From Rugamonas aquatica (GTDB lineage Bacteria; Pseudomonadota; Gammaproteobacteria; Burkholderiales; Burkholderiaceae_D), in contig NZ_WHUG01000018.1 in assembly GCF_009380215.1 (NCBI RefSeq), positions 1 to 64,000 on the forward strand: a stretch of DNA of 64,000 nt, written 5' to 3'. The notes beneath the pieces were generated by a model that ran no database searches, was not told where the DNA came from, and saw only the letters and a program-made list of their open reading frames with translations. Below are positions 43,019 through 51,656 of the stretch, piece after piece (position 1 is the first letter of the stretch; every line of letters begins with the position of its first letter). The translations under genes were made by a program, and so were the position numbers.

Positions 43019-44848
43019 TCAACCAAAGGTAAAGGCGTAGGCTTGTACGCCGGGATCGAGAAACTCAATGCTGAAGGTGCGGTCGCCGATGCTGCCGGAC
43101 TGTCGCACCAGCTGATACAAACGCTGTCCGGTGATGGTGCCGCTGCCGTCGGCGGCAACGTCGGTGCCGTGGTTGGCGCCCGGTGCGGCACCGTCTATCG
43201 TCACGCGGAAGCGCACCGGCTTGCCGTCCTTGCCGGGGCCGAGCACCAGATGCAGGTCGCGTGCATGGAAGCGGTAGACGATGCGGCCGGTGCCCTGGTT
43301 CAGCGTGACCTGGTCCGGCTGCGACAGCCAGCTGCCCGCCAGGCCCCACTGGTTCAGCGACGGTTTGGCTGGAGCGGTGTAGCTGCGGGCCTGGTCTGCG
43401 GCCTGGCCTTCCGGCGAGGCGAAGTTCTGAGCGCGTTCGTAGCCCAGGTAGGTTTCCGGCGAGGCCACCTGTCCCATGTCGGCGGCTTGCTGCACGCCCT
43501 TGGCGTCTTCCGCGCTGACCACGCTGTTGGACACATCCTTGCGGCCCGCTTCTTCCAGCAGCTGCTGGATCACCTGTTCGGATTGGGCGTATTCGCCTTC
43601 GCCGAAGTGGTGATGGCGGATCTGGCCTTTGGCGTCGATGAAGTAGTGCGCGGGCCAGTACTGGTTGCCGAACGAGCGCCAGATGGCGAAGTTGTTATCG
43701 ACCGCGACAGGGTAGGTGATGCCGAGGTCTTTGATTGCCTTGCGCACGTTGCCGATATCGCGTTCGAAAGCGAATTCGGGAGCGTGGACGCCGATCACCA
43801 CCAGGCCCTGGTCGCGGTATTTTTCCGCCCAGGCTTTCACGTACGGCATGGTGCGCAGGCAGTTGATGCAGGAGTAGGTCCAGAAGTCGACCAGTACCAC
43901 TTTGCCCTTCAGCTGCTCAGCGCTGAGCGGGGCGGAGTTCAGCCATTCCACCGCGCCGGTCAGCTGCGTCAGCTTGCCTTCCACCGGCAGCGTGCTGCCG
44001 CCAGCCGCCGCGCCGCGCATGGCTGTCATGGCCGGGCCATTGCCGGTCATCGCCGTCCGCGACATCATTGCGCCGCCGGCCATCATTGCGCCATCTTGCG
44101 GAGCGCGTGGCGACAGCTTGTCGATCAGCTTTTGCTCCAGCCCCGCCGTGGCGACCGTCGACACGCGCGTCAGCAGACCCGTATCCAGCCCGCTCGCAAT
44201 GGCCGCCACGCCGCCGAGCATCGCCACGCCCAAGCCGCGCCGTACCCATTCGCCCGCGCCCAGTGAGCGCTTCATTGCACTGAAGACCTTACCCCCGATG
44301 AGCAGCGCCAGTCCCAACGAAGTCGCCGCCCCCGCCGCATACGCCAACAGCAGCAGCGTAGTCCCGGCACTGGCGCCGTTCAACGCCGCCCCGGTCAGCA
44401 CGAGACCTAGCACCGGCCCGGCGCAAGGCGCCCACAACAAACCCGTCGCAATCCCAAGCAGGAAAGACGAACGCGCCCCCGACCAAGCGCTGTCGCCGGC
44501 CGAAGCACCGGCCTGCTGCGCCTTGTTCGACAGCTTGTCGCCCAGCGCCACCAGCGGCTTGGTCAGACGATCCGCCAGATGCGGCAGCATCAGCGTCAAG
44601 CCAAAGAAAGCCATCAGCGCCATGGCAAGCCAGCGCCCATACTGGTTGGCCTGCACCACCCAGCCACCGCCAACGGCAGCCAGCGTCGCCACCAGTGCAA
44701 AGGTCAGCGCCATCCCGGCCAGCAGCGGCAAGCCGCTGCGCACAAACGGCTGCCCCGTGCGTGCAAACACAAACGGCAGCACCGGCAAAATACAAGGGCT
44801 GAGTATCGTCAGCGCCCCACCCAGATAGGAAAGAAGTATCAGCAGCAT
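43019..44848 (-). CDS. dipZ: DipZ: CcdA-type membrane reductase fused to thioredoxin
   Basis: The 609-residue protein passes electrons from cytosolic thioredoxin to the periplasm. Residues about 1-225 are a CcdA/DsbD-beta membrane unit with Cys19 (SPCILP) and Cys142 (APCAGP). Residues about 295-430 are a TlpA-like thioredoxin with C327-I-N-C330, and about 470-609 a beta domain typical of DipZ. The linker at 255-277 holds seven methionines. Flanked by msrB and msrA, it is the obvious reductant source for both. Confidence 0.93.
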   Translation of the reverse strand: MLLILLSYLGGALTILSPCILPVLPFVFARTGQPFVRSGLPLLAGMALTFALVATLAAVGGGWVVQANQYGRWLAMALMAFFGLTLMLPHLADRLTKPLVALGDKLSNKAQQAGASAGDSAWSGARSSFLLGIATGLLWAPCAGPVLGLVLTGAALNGASAGTTLLLLAYAAGAATSLGLALLIGGKVFSAMKRSLGAGEWVRRGLGVAMLGGVAAIASGLDTGLLTRVSTVATAGLEQKLIDKLSPRAPQDGAMMAGGAMMSRTAMTGNGPAMTAMRGAAAGGSTLPVEGKLTQLTGAVEWLNSAPLSAEQLKGKVVLVDFWTYSCINCLRTMPYVKAWAEKYRDQGLVVIGVHAPEFAFERDIGNVRKAIKDLGITYPVAVDNNFAIWRSFGNQYWPAHYFIDAKGQIRHHHFGEGEYAQSEQVIQQLLEEAGRKDVSNSVVSAEDAKGVQQAADMGQVASPETYLGYERAQNFASPEGQAADQARSYTAPAKPSLNQWGLAGSWLSQPDQVTLNQGTGRIVYRFHARDLHLVLGPGKDGKPVRFRVTIDGAAPGANHGTDVAADGSGTITGQRLYQLVRQSGSIGDRTFSIEFLDPGVQAYAFTFG

Positions 44849-44863
44849 AGCGATCGTCCTTCC

Positions 44864-45358
44864 TTAAGCCGCGCCAGGCGTGAAAACCAGCGCCAGCCCG
44901 TCGATGCAATACCGCAGACCGGTCGGCTCCGGACCATCGTCGAAGACATCGCCCAGATGCCCGCCGCAGCGGCGGCACTGCACCTCCGCGCCACGGAAAC
45001 CCAGCGATGTGGTGCGAGCCGTGTAGACGCCGCGCTCCAGCGGCTTCCAGAAACTAGGCCAGCCGGTGCCACTATCGAACTTGGTGGAAGACGAGAACAA
45101 CGGATTCTGGCACCCCGCACAGAAAAACTTCCCAGCGCGGTGCTCCTTGTAGAGCGGACTGCTGAACGGGCGCTCCGTGCCGCCGCGCCGCAGAATCTCG
45201 TACTGCGCAGGCGACAGCAAAGCGCGCCATTCCGCATCCGAGTGGGTCACTTCCCATGCTGCAGCCGGTGCCGCATGCGCGGCATGCCAACGTAAAGTCA
45301 CTGCGCTTGCCACCAAGGCGGCGCCGCTGGTGAAGAGAAATTTGCGTCTGGAAGTCAT
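44864..45358 (-). CDS. msrB: Peptide methionine-R-sulfoxide reductase, Tat-exported
   Basis: The 164-residue protein has a twin-arginine signal (MTSRRKFLFTSG, ending AAHAAPA). The MsrB domain has two zinc CxxC pairs (CAGC and CRRC), GTGWPSF and the catalytic Cys in RYCIDGLAL. The usual Asn after RYC[IV] is Asp here. It is the first gene of the leftward group, divergent from the two-component genes across 151 bases. It reduces the R-form of methionine sulfoxide, complementing MsrA. Confidence 0.95.
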   Translation of the reverse strand: MTSRRKFLFTSGAALVASAVTLRWHAAHAAPAAAWEVTHSDAEWRALLSPAQYEILRRGGTERPFSSPLYKEHRAGKFFCAGCQNPLFSSSTKFDSGTGWPSFWKPLERGVYTARTTSLGFRGAEVQCRRCGGHLGDVFDDGPEPTGLRYCIDGLALVFTPGAA

Positions 45359-45449
45359 ACAAACTCCATAAAGTGAAATGTCGATGCAGCCATTCTGGCC
45401 CTGAAGCGCTGACGAAATCCTCACGTAAACTTCAATTAAATGTGATACT

Positions 45450-45463
45450 TTCCTGCGCAGGAA
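45450..45463. promoter_or_regulatory. Palindrome between msrB and the response regulator gene
   Basis: TTCCTGCGCAGGAA is a perfect 14-base palindrome, 46 bases before the response regulator ATG and 91 before msrB. It is well placed to be an operator for both directions. OmpR-type regulators more often use direct repeats, so the binding protein is uncertain. Confidence 0.4.
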
Positions 45464-45509
45464 TCCTTCACAATGGCGGCATTCCGACTTTTACCCGGCC
45501 CGACAGACT

Positions 45510-46226
45510 ATGGATTTACCAAAACGCGTCCTGATCGTAGAGGATGATATGCCTATTGCCGACCTGCTGCGCCTGCATTTGCAGGACGAGGGCTACCAGG
45601 TCACGCACTGCGCCGACGGCAACCAGGGCCTGGCCCAGCTGCGCACCGGCGGCTGGGATGCGCTAATCCTCGACCTGATGCTGCCCGGCGTGGACGGACT
45701 GGAGATCTGCCGCCAGGCGCGCGCGATGGCGACTTACACGCCCATCATCATCACCAGCGCCCGTTCCAGCGAAGTGCATCGCATCCTCGGCCTGGAACTG
45801 GGCGCGGACGACTACCTCGTCAAACCGTTCTCGGTGCTGGAGCTGGTGGCCCGCGTCAAGGCGCTGCTGCGCCGCGCCGACGCCATGGCCCGCAACCAGC
45901 GCAACGAAGCCGGCGCGCTGGAATTGAACGGCGTCCGCCTCGATCCGCTGACCCGCCAGGCCCAGGTTGAAGGCCGCCCGCTGGACCTGACGCCGCGTGA
46001 ATTCGACCTGCTGTACTTCTTCGTCAAGCACCCGGAAAAAGTGTTCTCGCGGCTGGACCTGCTCAACCAGGTCTGGGGCTACCAGCACGACGGCTACGAA
46101 CACACCGTCAACACCCACATCAACCGCCTGCGCGCCAAGATCGAAGCCGATCCCACCGACCCGGCCCGCATCCTCACCGTCTGGGGCAAGGGCTACCGCT
46201 TCGCCAACGGCGTACCTGCGGCATGA
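45510..46226 (+). CDS. OmpR/PhoB-family response regulator
   Basis: The 238-residue protein has a receiver domain (Asp11/Asp12 in VEDDMP; phospho-acceptor Asp55 in LILDLMLPG; Lys in LVKPFSVLEL) and a C-terminal winged helix (LDLTPREFDLLYFF; YEHTVNTHINRLRAKIE; GKGYRF). The stop overlaps the kinase start by four bases. Being divergent from msrB-dipZ-msrA and the ABC genes, it is the probable regulator of that group, as HprR is of msrPQ in E. coli; this is analogy, not proof. Confidence 0.95.
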   Translation: MDLPKRVLIVEDDMPIADLLRLHLQDEGYQVTHCADGNQGLAQLRTGGWDALILDLMLPGVDGLEICRQARAMATYTPIIITSARSSEVHRILGLELGADDYLVKPFSVLELVARVKALLRRADAMARNQRNEAGALELNGVRLDPLTRQAQVEGRPLDLTPREFDLLYFFVKHPEKVFSRLDLLNQVWGYQHDGYEHTVNTHINRLRAKIEADPTDPARILTVWGKGYRFANGVPAA

Positions 46227-47716
46227 ACCTGAGCCTTACGCAGCGACTGTCGCTGGTGTTCTCGGTGCTGCTGCTGGCGTGCTGCGGCGCGTCCGCGTGG
46301 CTGCAGATCCGCGCCAACATCATGCATGAGAAGGAGGTGGTGCAGGGCCTGTCACGCGGTCTGGCGCGCAGCATCGCGCTCGACGCTCAGCTGATGCACG
46401 CCGACAGCGATCCCGCACCGGCGACCGGCGCCCCCGCCAGCGAAGGCCTGGGTCCCGAAGCCGTGCGCCGCCTGTTCGGCCAGCTGATGGTGGTCAATCC
46501 CAACGTCGAGGTCTACCTGCTGGACATGGAAGGCCGCATCGTCGGCCACGCCGCGCCGGCCGGCCACCTGAAGCGCGATCGCGTGAACCTGGACCCCATC
46601 CGCCGCCTGCTCGACAACCAGCCCTTGCCGATCCAGGGCGATGACCCCCGCAGCGACAGCGGCCGCAAGGTCTTCAGTGCGGCCGTGCTGCGCATGGACG
46701 AACGCAAGGTCGGCTACATCTACGTGATCCTGCAAAGCGAAGAGCACGACCGCCTCGCCGCACGCGCCACCGCCAGTTCGGCGCTGCGCACGACCCTGTG
46801 GTCGATGGCGGTGGTGGCGCTGCTTGGCCTGCTGGCTGGCCTGGTCGCCTTCCGCCTGATTACACGGCCGCTGCACCGCCTGGCCGCGACCATGGGCCGG
46901 CTGGACACCAAGGCCGAACAACTGCTGCTGCCGCCACCCAACGCCGGCGGACGCCGAGACGAAATCGCCATCCTGGAGCGCACCTACAGCGAGATGGCGG
47001 AGCGCATCAACGAGCAATGGCAAACCGTGCGCCAGCTGGACCACGAGCGCCGCGAAGTGGTGGCGAACATCTCGCACGACCTGCGCACGCCGCTGGGCTC
47101 ACTGCACGGCTATCTGGAGACGCTGTCGCTGAAAGACGAGACGCTGGACGCGGCGGGCCGCCAGCACTATCTCGGCATCGCGCTGGCGCAAAGCCGCAAG
47201 GTGGGCCGCCTGGCGCAGGCCTTGTTCGAACTGGCTCGCCTTGAACACGGCGCGGTGGCGCCCGAGATCGAAGCGTTCTCGCTCAGCGATTTGATACAGG
47301 ACGTGTTCCAGAAATTCGAACTGCGGGCCGAGGAAAAACAGCTGCACCTGAACGCCGTATTGCCGCACCCGGCGCCGATGGTGCGCGCGGACCTGGGCAT
47401 GATCGAGCGCGTGCTGACCAACTTGTTCGACAACGCCATCCGCCACACGCCGGCCGGCGGCACGGTCGAAATTGCGGTGGAGGCGAATGAGCAGGGTCAG
47501 GTCCGCATCACCGTCGGCGACACCGGGCCTGGCATCCCGGCGGACATGGAGGAGGTGCTGTTCCGCCGCCCGTTCGCGCTGCGCGGAGAGCACAGGGAAG
47601 GGGGCTTGGGCCTGCTGATCGTCAGCCGCATCCTGCAACTGCACGGCAGCACCATCGAATTGGTGCGCGTGCCGCAGCGTGGCGCCGTGTTCCGCTTCGC
47701 GCTGGCGGCGGCTTAG
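46223..47716 (+). CDS. HAMP-type sensor histidine kinase
   Basis: The 497-residue inner-membrane kinase has TM1 (about 9-28), a periplasmic sensor of about 160 residues with an LDMEGRIVGHAAPAGHL strand (PAS-like), TM2 (about 193-213), HAMP, and the H box NISHDLRTPLGSLHGYLE with phospho-acceptor His285. N, G1 and G2 boxes follow (LFDNAIRHTP; VGDTGPGIP; GGLGLLIV). The periplasmic part lies where oxidised methionine or copper would be sensed. Its 3' end overlaps the convergent AraC gene by three bases. Confidence 0.95.
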   Translation: MNLSLTQRLSLVFSVLLLACCGASAWLQIRANIMHEKEVVQGLSRGLARSIALDAQLMHADSDPAPATGAPASEGLGPEAVRRLFGQLMVVNPNVEVYLLDMEGRIVGHAAPAGHLKRDRVNLDPIRRLLDNQPLPIQGDDPRSDSGRKVFSAAVLRMDERKVGYIYVILQSEEHDRLAARATASSALRTTLWSMAVVALLGLLAGLVAFRLITRPLHRLAATMGRLDTKAEQLLLPPPNAGGRRDEIAILERTYSEMAERINEQWQTVRQLDHERREVVANISHDLRTPLGSLHGYLETLSLKDETLDAAGRQHYLGIALAQSRKVGRLAQALFELARLEHGAVAPEIEAFSLSDLIQDVFQKFELRAEEKQLHLNAVLPHPAPMVRADLGMIERVLTNLFDNAIRHTPAGGTVEIAVEANEQGQVRITVGDTGPGIPADMEEVLFRRPFALRGEHREGGLGLLIVSRILQLHGSTIELVRVPQRGAVFRFALAAA

Positions 47717-48522
47717 CTTCCGGCGTTCTGCAAGGGCGCGCGCCAGCCGCTCAGATAGTGCTGCGGTGTCTTGCCGAGGATGCGGCGGAACATCGCACTG
47801 AACGCGCTCGGACTGGCATAGCCCAGCGCCGCCGCGATCTCGCCCACGCTGTCGCCGCGTGCCAGCCGGCCGAAGGCTTCGGCCAGATGCACCTGCTGCA
47901 CCCATTGCCGGTAATGCAGCCCTGTCTCTTTCGGGAACAGGCGTATCAGCGTGCGCGCACTGGCGCCGGCTTCGGCGGCCCAGTCCTCGATGGTGCGCGG
48001 GCTGCCTGGATCATCGACGATGCCTTCGCATACGGCCAACAGACGACGGTCGCGTGGCCAGGGGATCGCGATCGGCACCGTCTCCGCCGCCGCCAGCTCC
48101 GACAGGATCAGCATCGCCAGATGCTCGCCGCGTCCCGGCAGTGGATATTCGATCGGCTCATCCAGCAGCGACAAGATCAACTCCCGCAGCAGCGGGCTGA
48201 CTTCAATCACGCGGCAGCTGTCGCCAAACGCCTGCGCCACCTTGGCCTCGATGTAGATGGTCCGCATCGTCACGCGGCTCATGGAAGTCCACTGATGCAC
48301 CACGCCGGGCGGGATGAACAGGGCCCGGCGCGGCGGCAGTATCCACACGCCGAACGCCGTCTTCACCTTCATCAGGCCCTCGGTCGCATACAGCAGCTGC
48401 GCGCGTTCGTGGCTGTGCGGCGCCACCGACACGCCATGCACCTCGTCCCGCGCCATGGCCGTGACGACGCGTGGCACGCGCTGGTAGTCGCGGTGGTCGC
48501 TGCTGCGTTTAAGGGCTTTCAT
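47713..48522 (-). CDS. AraC-family regulator with cupin sensor domain
   Basis: The 269-residue protein has an N-terminal cupin (SVAPHSHERAQLLYATEG; LFIPPGVVHQW) and a C-terminal double HTH (TIEDWAAEAGASARTLIRLF; IAAALGYASPSAFSAMFRRILGKTP). It is divergent from a Fsr-type exporter over only 62 bases, so it very likely controls that gene. The inducer is unknown. Confidence 0.92.
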   Translation of the reverse strand: MKALKRSSDHRDYQRVPRVVTAMARDEVHGVSVAPHSHERAQLLYATEGLMKVKTAFGVWILPPRRALFIPPGVVHQWTSMSRVTMRTIYIEAKVAQAFGDSCRVIEVSPLLRELILSLLDEPIEYPLPGRGEHLAMLILSELAAAETVPIAIPWPRDRRLLAVCEGIVDDPGSPRTIEDWAAEAGASARTLIRLFPKETGLHYRQWVQQVHLAEAFGRLARGDSVGEIAAALGYASPSAFSAMFRRILGKTPQHYLSGWRAPLQNAGS

Positions 48523-48584
48523 TTGTCACTTATTCGACGAAGAATGGAATAGATCGGGTTTTTAGCCATATTACACTGGACGGC

Positions 48585-49790
48585 ATGAATACTTCGACTC
48601 TCTCCGCTTCCAGCCGTCCCCACGGCGACACCGTCATTTCCATCCTCGGCGCGGTCGCGCTGGTCCACCTGCTGAACGACCTGACGCAAGCCATGCTGCC
48701 GTCGATCTACCCGATGCTGAAGGCGCAGTTCGGCCTGACGTTCGCGCAGGTGGGTTTGATTACGCTGACCTTTCAGTGCACCGCCTCGCTGCTGCAGCCG
48801 TGGATAGGCCTGTACACCGACCGCCGTCCCATGCCCTGGCTGCTGCCGATGGGGATGGTGTCCACGCTGATCGGCGTGCTGATGATGTCCGTCGCCGGCA
48901 GCTTCCCGGCTTTGCTGCTGGCCGCCGCGCTGATCGGCGTCGGTTCCTCGACCTTCCATCCGGAGGCTTCGCGCGTGGCGCGCATCGCCTCGGGTGGGCG
49001 GTTCGGTTTTGCGCAATCGCTGTTCCAGGTTGGCGGCAATGTCGGCTCGGCGCTTGGCCCCTTGCTGGCTGCGGCCATCATCATCGGCCGGGGGCAGGGC
49101 AATATCGCCTGGTTCGCGCTGCTGGTGGCGGCCGCGATCCTGGTGCTGGTGCGAGTGAGCCGCTGGCACAGCGCCCACCTGGCCGGACTGCCGCGCAAAG
49201 CCGCCGCGCATGCCGTATCGCCTTTATCTAAAGGCCGCGTTTATGGCGCGCTGGCGGTGCTGGCGCTGCTGGTCTTCTCCAAGTACATCTACATGTCCAG
49301 CTTGAGCAGCTACTACACCTTTTACCTGATCGATAAATTCGGCCTGTCGGTGTCGTCGGCGCAGATGTACCTGTTCCTGTTCCTGGCGGCGGTGGCGGCG
49401 GGCACCTTCATGGGCGGGCCTATCGGCGACCGCATCGGCCGCAAGCGCGTGATCTGGATTTCGATACTCGGCGCCGCGCCGTTCACGCTGATGCTGCCTT
49501 ACGTAAGCCTGTTCTGGACGGCCGTGCTGTCGGTGGTGATCGGCTTTGTGATCTCGTCGGCGTTCTCCGCCATCGTGGTGTTCGCGCAGGAGCTCATGCC
49601 GGGCAAGGTCGGCATGATTGCGGGGATCTTCTTTGGATTGATGTTCGGCGTGAGTGGCATCGGCGCCGCAGCCATGGGGCATATCGCCGACGTGGCCGGC
49701 ATCGCCTATGTGTACAAACTGTGTTCGTTCCTGCCGCTGCTGGGCATCCTCACGGTGCTGCTGCCGCATATCGAGCAGCCGCACCGTTGA
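48585..49790 (+). CDS. MFS exporter of the fosmidomycin-resistance (Fsr) type
   Basis: The 401-residue inner-membrane protein has 12 helices. LVHLLNDLTQAMLPSIYPM in helix 1, ASLLQPWIGLYTDRR after helix 2 and GSSTFHPEASRVAR in helix 4 are typical of the Fsr family. GGPIGDRIGRKRVIW is the second-half loop motif. It exports drugs or small aromatic compounds; the natural substrate is unknown. It is controlled in all likelihood by the divergent AraC gene. A REP-like element follows the stop. Confidence 0.9.
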   Translation: MNTSTLSASSRPHGDTVISILGAVALVHLLNDLTQAMLPSIYPMLKAQFGLTFAQVGLITLTFQCTASLLQPWIGLYTDRRPMPWLLPMGMVSTLIGVLMMSVAGSFPALLLAAALIGVGSSTFHPEASRVARIASGGRFGFAQSLFQVGGNVGSALGPLLAAAIIIGRGQGNIAWFALLVAAAILVLVRVSRWHSAHLAGLPRKAAAHAVSPLSKGRVYGALAVLALLVFSKYIYMSSLSSYYTFYLIDKFGLSVSSAQMYLFLFLAAVAAGTFMGGPIGDRIGRKRVIWISILGAAPFTLMLPYVSLFWTAVLSVVIGFVISSAFSAIVVFAQELMPGKVGMIAGIFFGLMFGVSGIGAAAMGHIADVAGIAYVYKLCSFLPLLGILTVLLPHIEQPHR

Positions 49791-49792
49791 AC

Positions 49793-49866
49793 GTCGTCGT
49801 TCCCGCGAAAGCGGGAATCCATGGAACGCATGCTCAGTATGGATTCCCGCCTGCGCGGGAATGACG
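49793..49866. repeat. REP-like palindromic repeat, copy 2
   Basis: Arms built on TTCCCGCGAAAGCGGGAATC and GATTCCCGCCTGCGCGGGAA, with outer CGTCG/TGACG, around an 18-base centre. The right half equals that of copy 1 at 124-186. It fills the gap between the convergent MFS and dbpA genes and can fold in transcripts from both sides. Confidence 0.85.
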
Positions 49867-49868
49867 TA

Positions 49869-51278
49869 TCAGGATTCGATGAAGCGCATCTTGAAGTTGC
49901 GACCTTTGATGGCGCCGAAGTCGCCGCCCAGCGGATTGTTACGGCTCAGGCGTTCGAAGGCGTCGTAAGCCACGCGGCGGTCGATCGCCACGTAGGTCTG
50001 GAACTCGAACACGTTGATCTTGCCGACTTGCTCCTTGCTCAGGCCTGCGTCACCGGTCAGTGCGCCCAGCAGGTCGCCCGGACGCAGCTTGTCCTTTTTG
50101 CCGCCCGAGATCACCAGCGTCATCATCGGCGCTGGATCGACGCCGTACTCGTTGTCGTCCAGGCTTTTCAGGTCGAACCATTGGACTTCGGATTGCTGGT
50201 ATTCCTCGATCAGCTTGACCCACTTCTTCTCGTTCGGCGCGCATAGCGACAGGGCCAGGCCCTGTTCCGTGCCACGGCCGGTGCGGCCGATGCGGTGGAT
50301 GTGCACCTCGGTGTCCTTCGACACGTCGACGTTGATTACCGCTTCCAGATTCGGGATGTCCAGGCCGCGCGCGGCGACGTCGGTGGCCACCAGCACGGAG
50401 CAGCTGCGGTTCGAGAACAGCACCAGGATCTCGTCGCGCTCCTTCTGTTCCAGTTCGCCGTACAGCGCCATGGCGGAGAAGCCCTTCGATTGCAGCTCTT
50501 CCACCAGCTCGCGGCACTGCACCTTGGTGTTGCAGAAGGCGATAGCCGATACCGGCTTGTAGTGGCCCAGCAGGCGCGCCACGGCGGCAGTGCGCTGGTC
50601 GAAGCCGATCTCGAAGAACAGCTGTTCGATCTGGCTGTTGTCGTGCTGCGCTTCGACCGTCACTTCAACCGGATCGACCAGGAAGGAATCGGTGGCGCGG
50701 CGGATGTCGTCCGGGTAGGTGGCCGAGAACAGCAGGGTCTGGCGACGTTTCGGGCAGGCGCTGACGATGCCGGCGATTTCGTCGTAGAAGCCCATGTCGG
50801 TCATGCGGTCCGCTTCGTCCAGCACCAGCGTTTCGACCTTGGACAGGTCCAGCGTGTTGCGGCCCAGGTGATCGCGCACGCGGCCCGGCGTGCCGACCAC
50901 GATGTGGGCGCCGTGTTCCAGCGAAGCGATCTGCGGACGCATCGGCGAGCCGCCGGTCAGCACCAGCACCTTGACGTTGCCGGTGGCGCGCGCCAGGCGG
51001 CGCAGCTCATTGGCCACCTGGTCTGCCAGTTCGCGGGTCGGGCACAGCACCAGCGCCTGCACGGCGAACCATGCGGGATTGAGCTTGGCCAGGATGCCGA
51101 TGCCGAAGGCCGCGGTCTTGCCGCTGCCGGTCTTGGCCTGGGCGATCAGGTCGCGGCCTTCCAGCACCGACGGCAGGCTTTGCGCCTGGATCGTGGTCAT
51201 CTCTTTGTAGCCGAGCGAATCGAGATTGTCGAGCAGGGTAGGGGCCAGCGGCAGGCTGGAAAAGGCGGTGGATGTCAT
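49869..51278 (-). CDS. dbpA: ATP-dependent RNA helicase DbpA
   Basis: DbpA is a DEAD-box helicase that binds hairpin 92 of 23S rRNA and helps 50S assembly. The 469-residue protein has Q motif, AKTGSGKTA, VLDEADRMTD (DEAD), SAT, HRIGRTGRG, and the DbpA-type C-terminal RNA-binding domain (KINVFEFQTYVAIDR). The ATG at 51278 (MTSTAFSSLPL) fits the family start; a TTG further upstream is less likely. Confidence 0.95.
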   Translation of the reverse strand: MTSTAFSSLPLAPTLLDNLDSLGYKEMTTIQAQSLPSVLEGRDLIAQAKTGSGKTAAFGIGILAKLNPAWFAVQALVLCPTRELADQVANELRRLARATGNVKVLVLTGGSPMRPQIASLEHGAHIVVGTPGRVRDHLGRNTLDLSKVETLVLDEADRMTDMGFYDEIAGIVSACPKRRQTLLFSATYPDDIRRATDSFLVDPVEVTVEAQHDNSQIEQLFFEIGFDQRTAAVARLLGHYKPVSAIAFCNTKVQCRELVEELQSKGFSAMALYGELEQKERDEILVLFSNRSCSVLVATDVAARGLDIPNLEAVINVDVSKDTEVHIHRIGRTGRGTEQGLALSLCAPNEKKWVKLIEEYQQSEVQWFDLKSLDDNEYGVDPAPMMTLVISGGKKDKLRPGDLLGALTGDAGLSKEQVGKINVFEFQTYVAIDRRVAYDAFERLSRNNPLGGDFGAIKGRNFKMRFIES

Positions 51279-51353
51279 GGTGTCAGACCTGTTCAAAAAG
51301 GACGTGGTCACAGTCTAACAGGCTCGCTGACGCTGTGATAATCGGGGTTGTTG

Positions 51354-51578
51354 TTAGTTTGGCGCCCACACCGGCAAGCCGGTGAGGTCCAGGTTTTCGT
51401 CGCGCACCCAGACCGGCAGTCCGGAGGTGTCGGTTGGTTCCAGCAGTTCCAGTTGCACTTGCTTGAGTGTGGCGCGCTTGCCGCGTGGTGGCGGCGGACG
51501 CTTTGCTTCCGGTTCGAGCGGCGCGGCCGGGCTGAAGCCGGGCAGGTCGAACGTAGCGTTATCTTTTTTATCTCTCAT
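51354..51578 (-). CDS. 74-residue protein of unknown function
   Basis: A basic/proline-rich N-terminal half (APLEPEAKRPPPPRGKRAT) and a C-terminal half with two copies of GLPVW (GLPVWVRDENLDLTGLPVW). No signal peptide or membrane helix. I do not recognise a family. It lies upstream of dbpA on the same strand. The ATG falls five bases after a terminator T-tract and lacks a Shine-Dalgarno sequence, so the start or the gene itself is not certain. Confidence 0.55.
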   Translation of the reverse strand: MRDKKDNATFDLPGFSPAAPLEPEAKRPPPPRGKRATLKQVQLELLEPTDTSGLPVWVRDENLDLTGLPVWAPN

Positions 51579-51579
51579 C

Positions 51580-51616
51580 TGAAAAAAAACAAAAGCCCGG
51601 CTGCAGCAGTCGGGCT
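51580..51616 (-). terminator. Terminator of the phosphoesterase gene
   Basis: On the minus strand AGCCCG (51616-51611) pairs with CGGGCT (51599-51594) around an ACTGCTGCAGC loop, followed by TTTGTTTTTTTTC. It lies 41 bases after the phosphoesterase stop. Confidence 0.75.
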
Positions 51617-51656
51617 CAGTGTAAGTTAAGGGCGAAGTGTAACACAAAGCCCAAAC

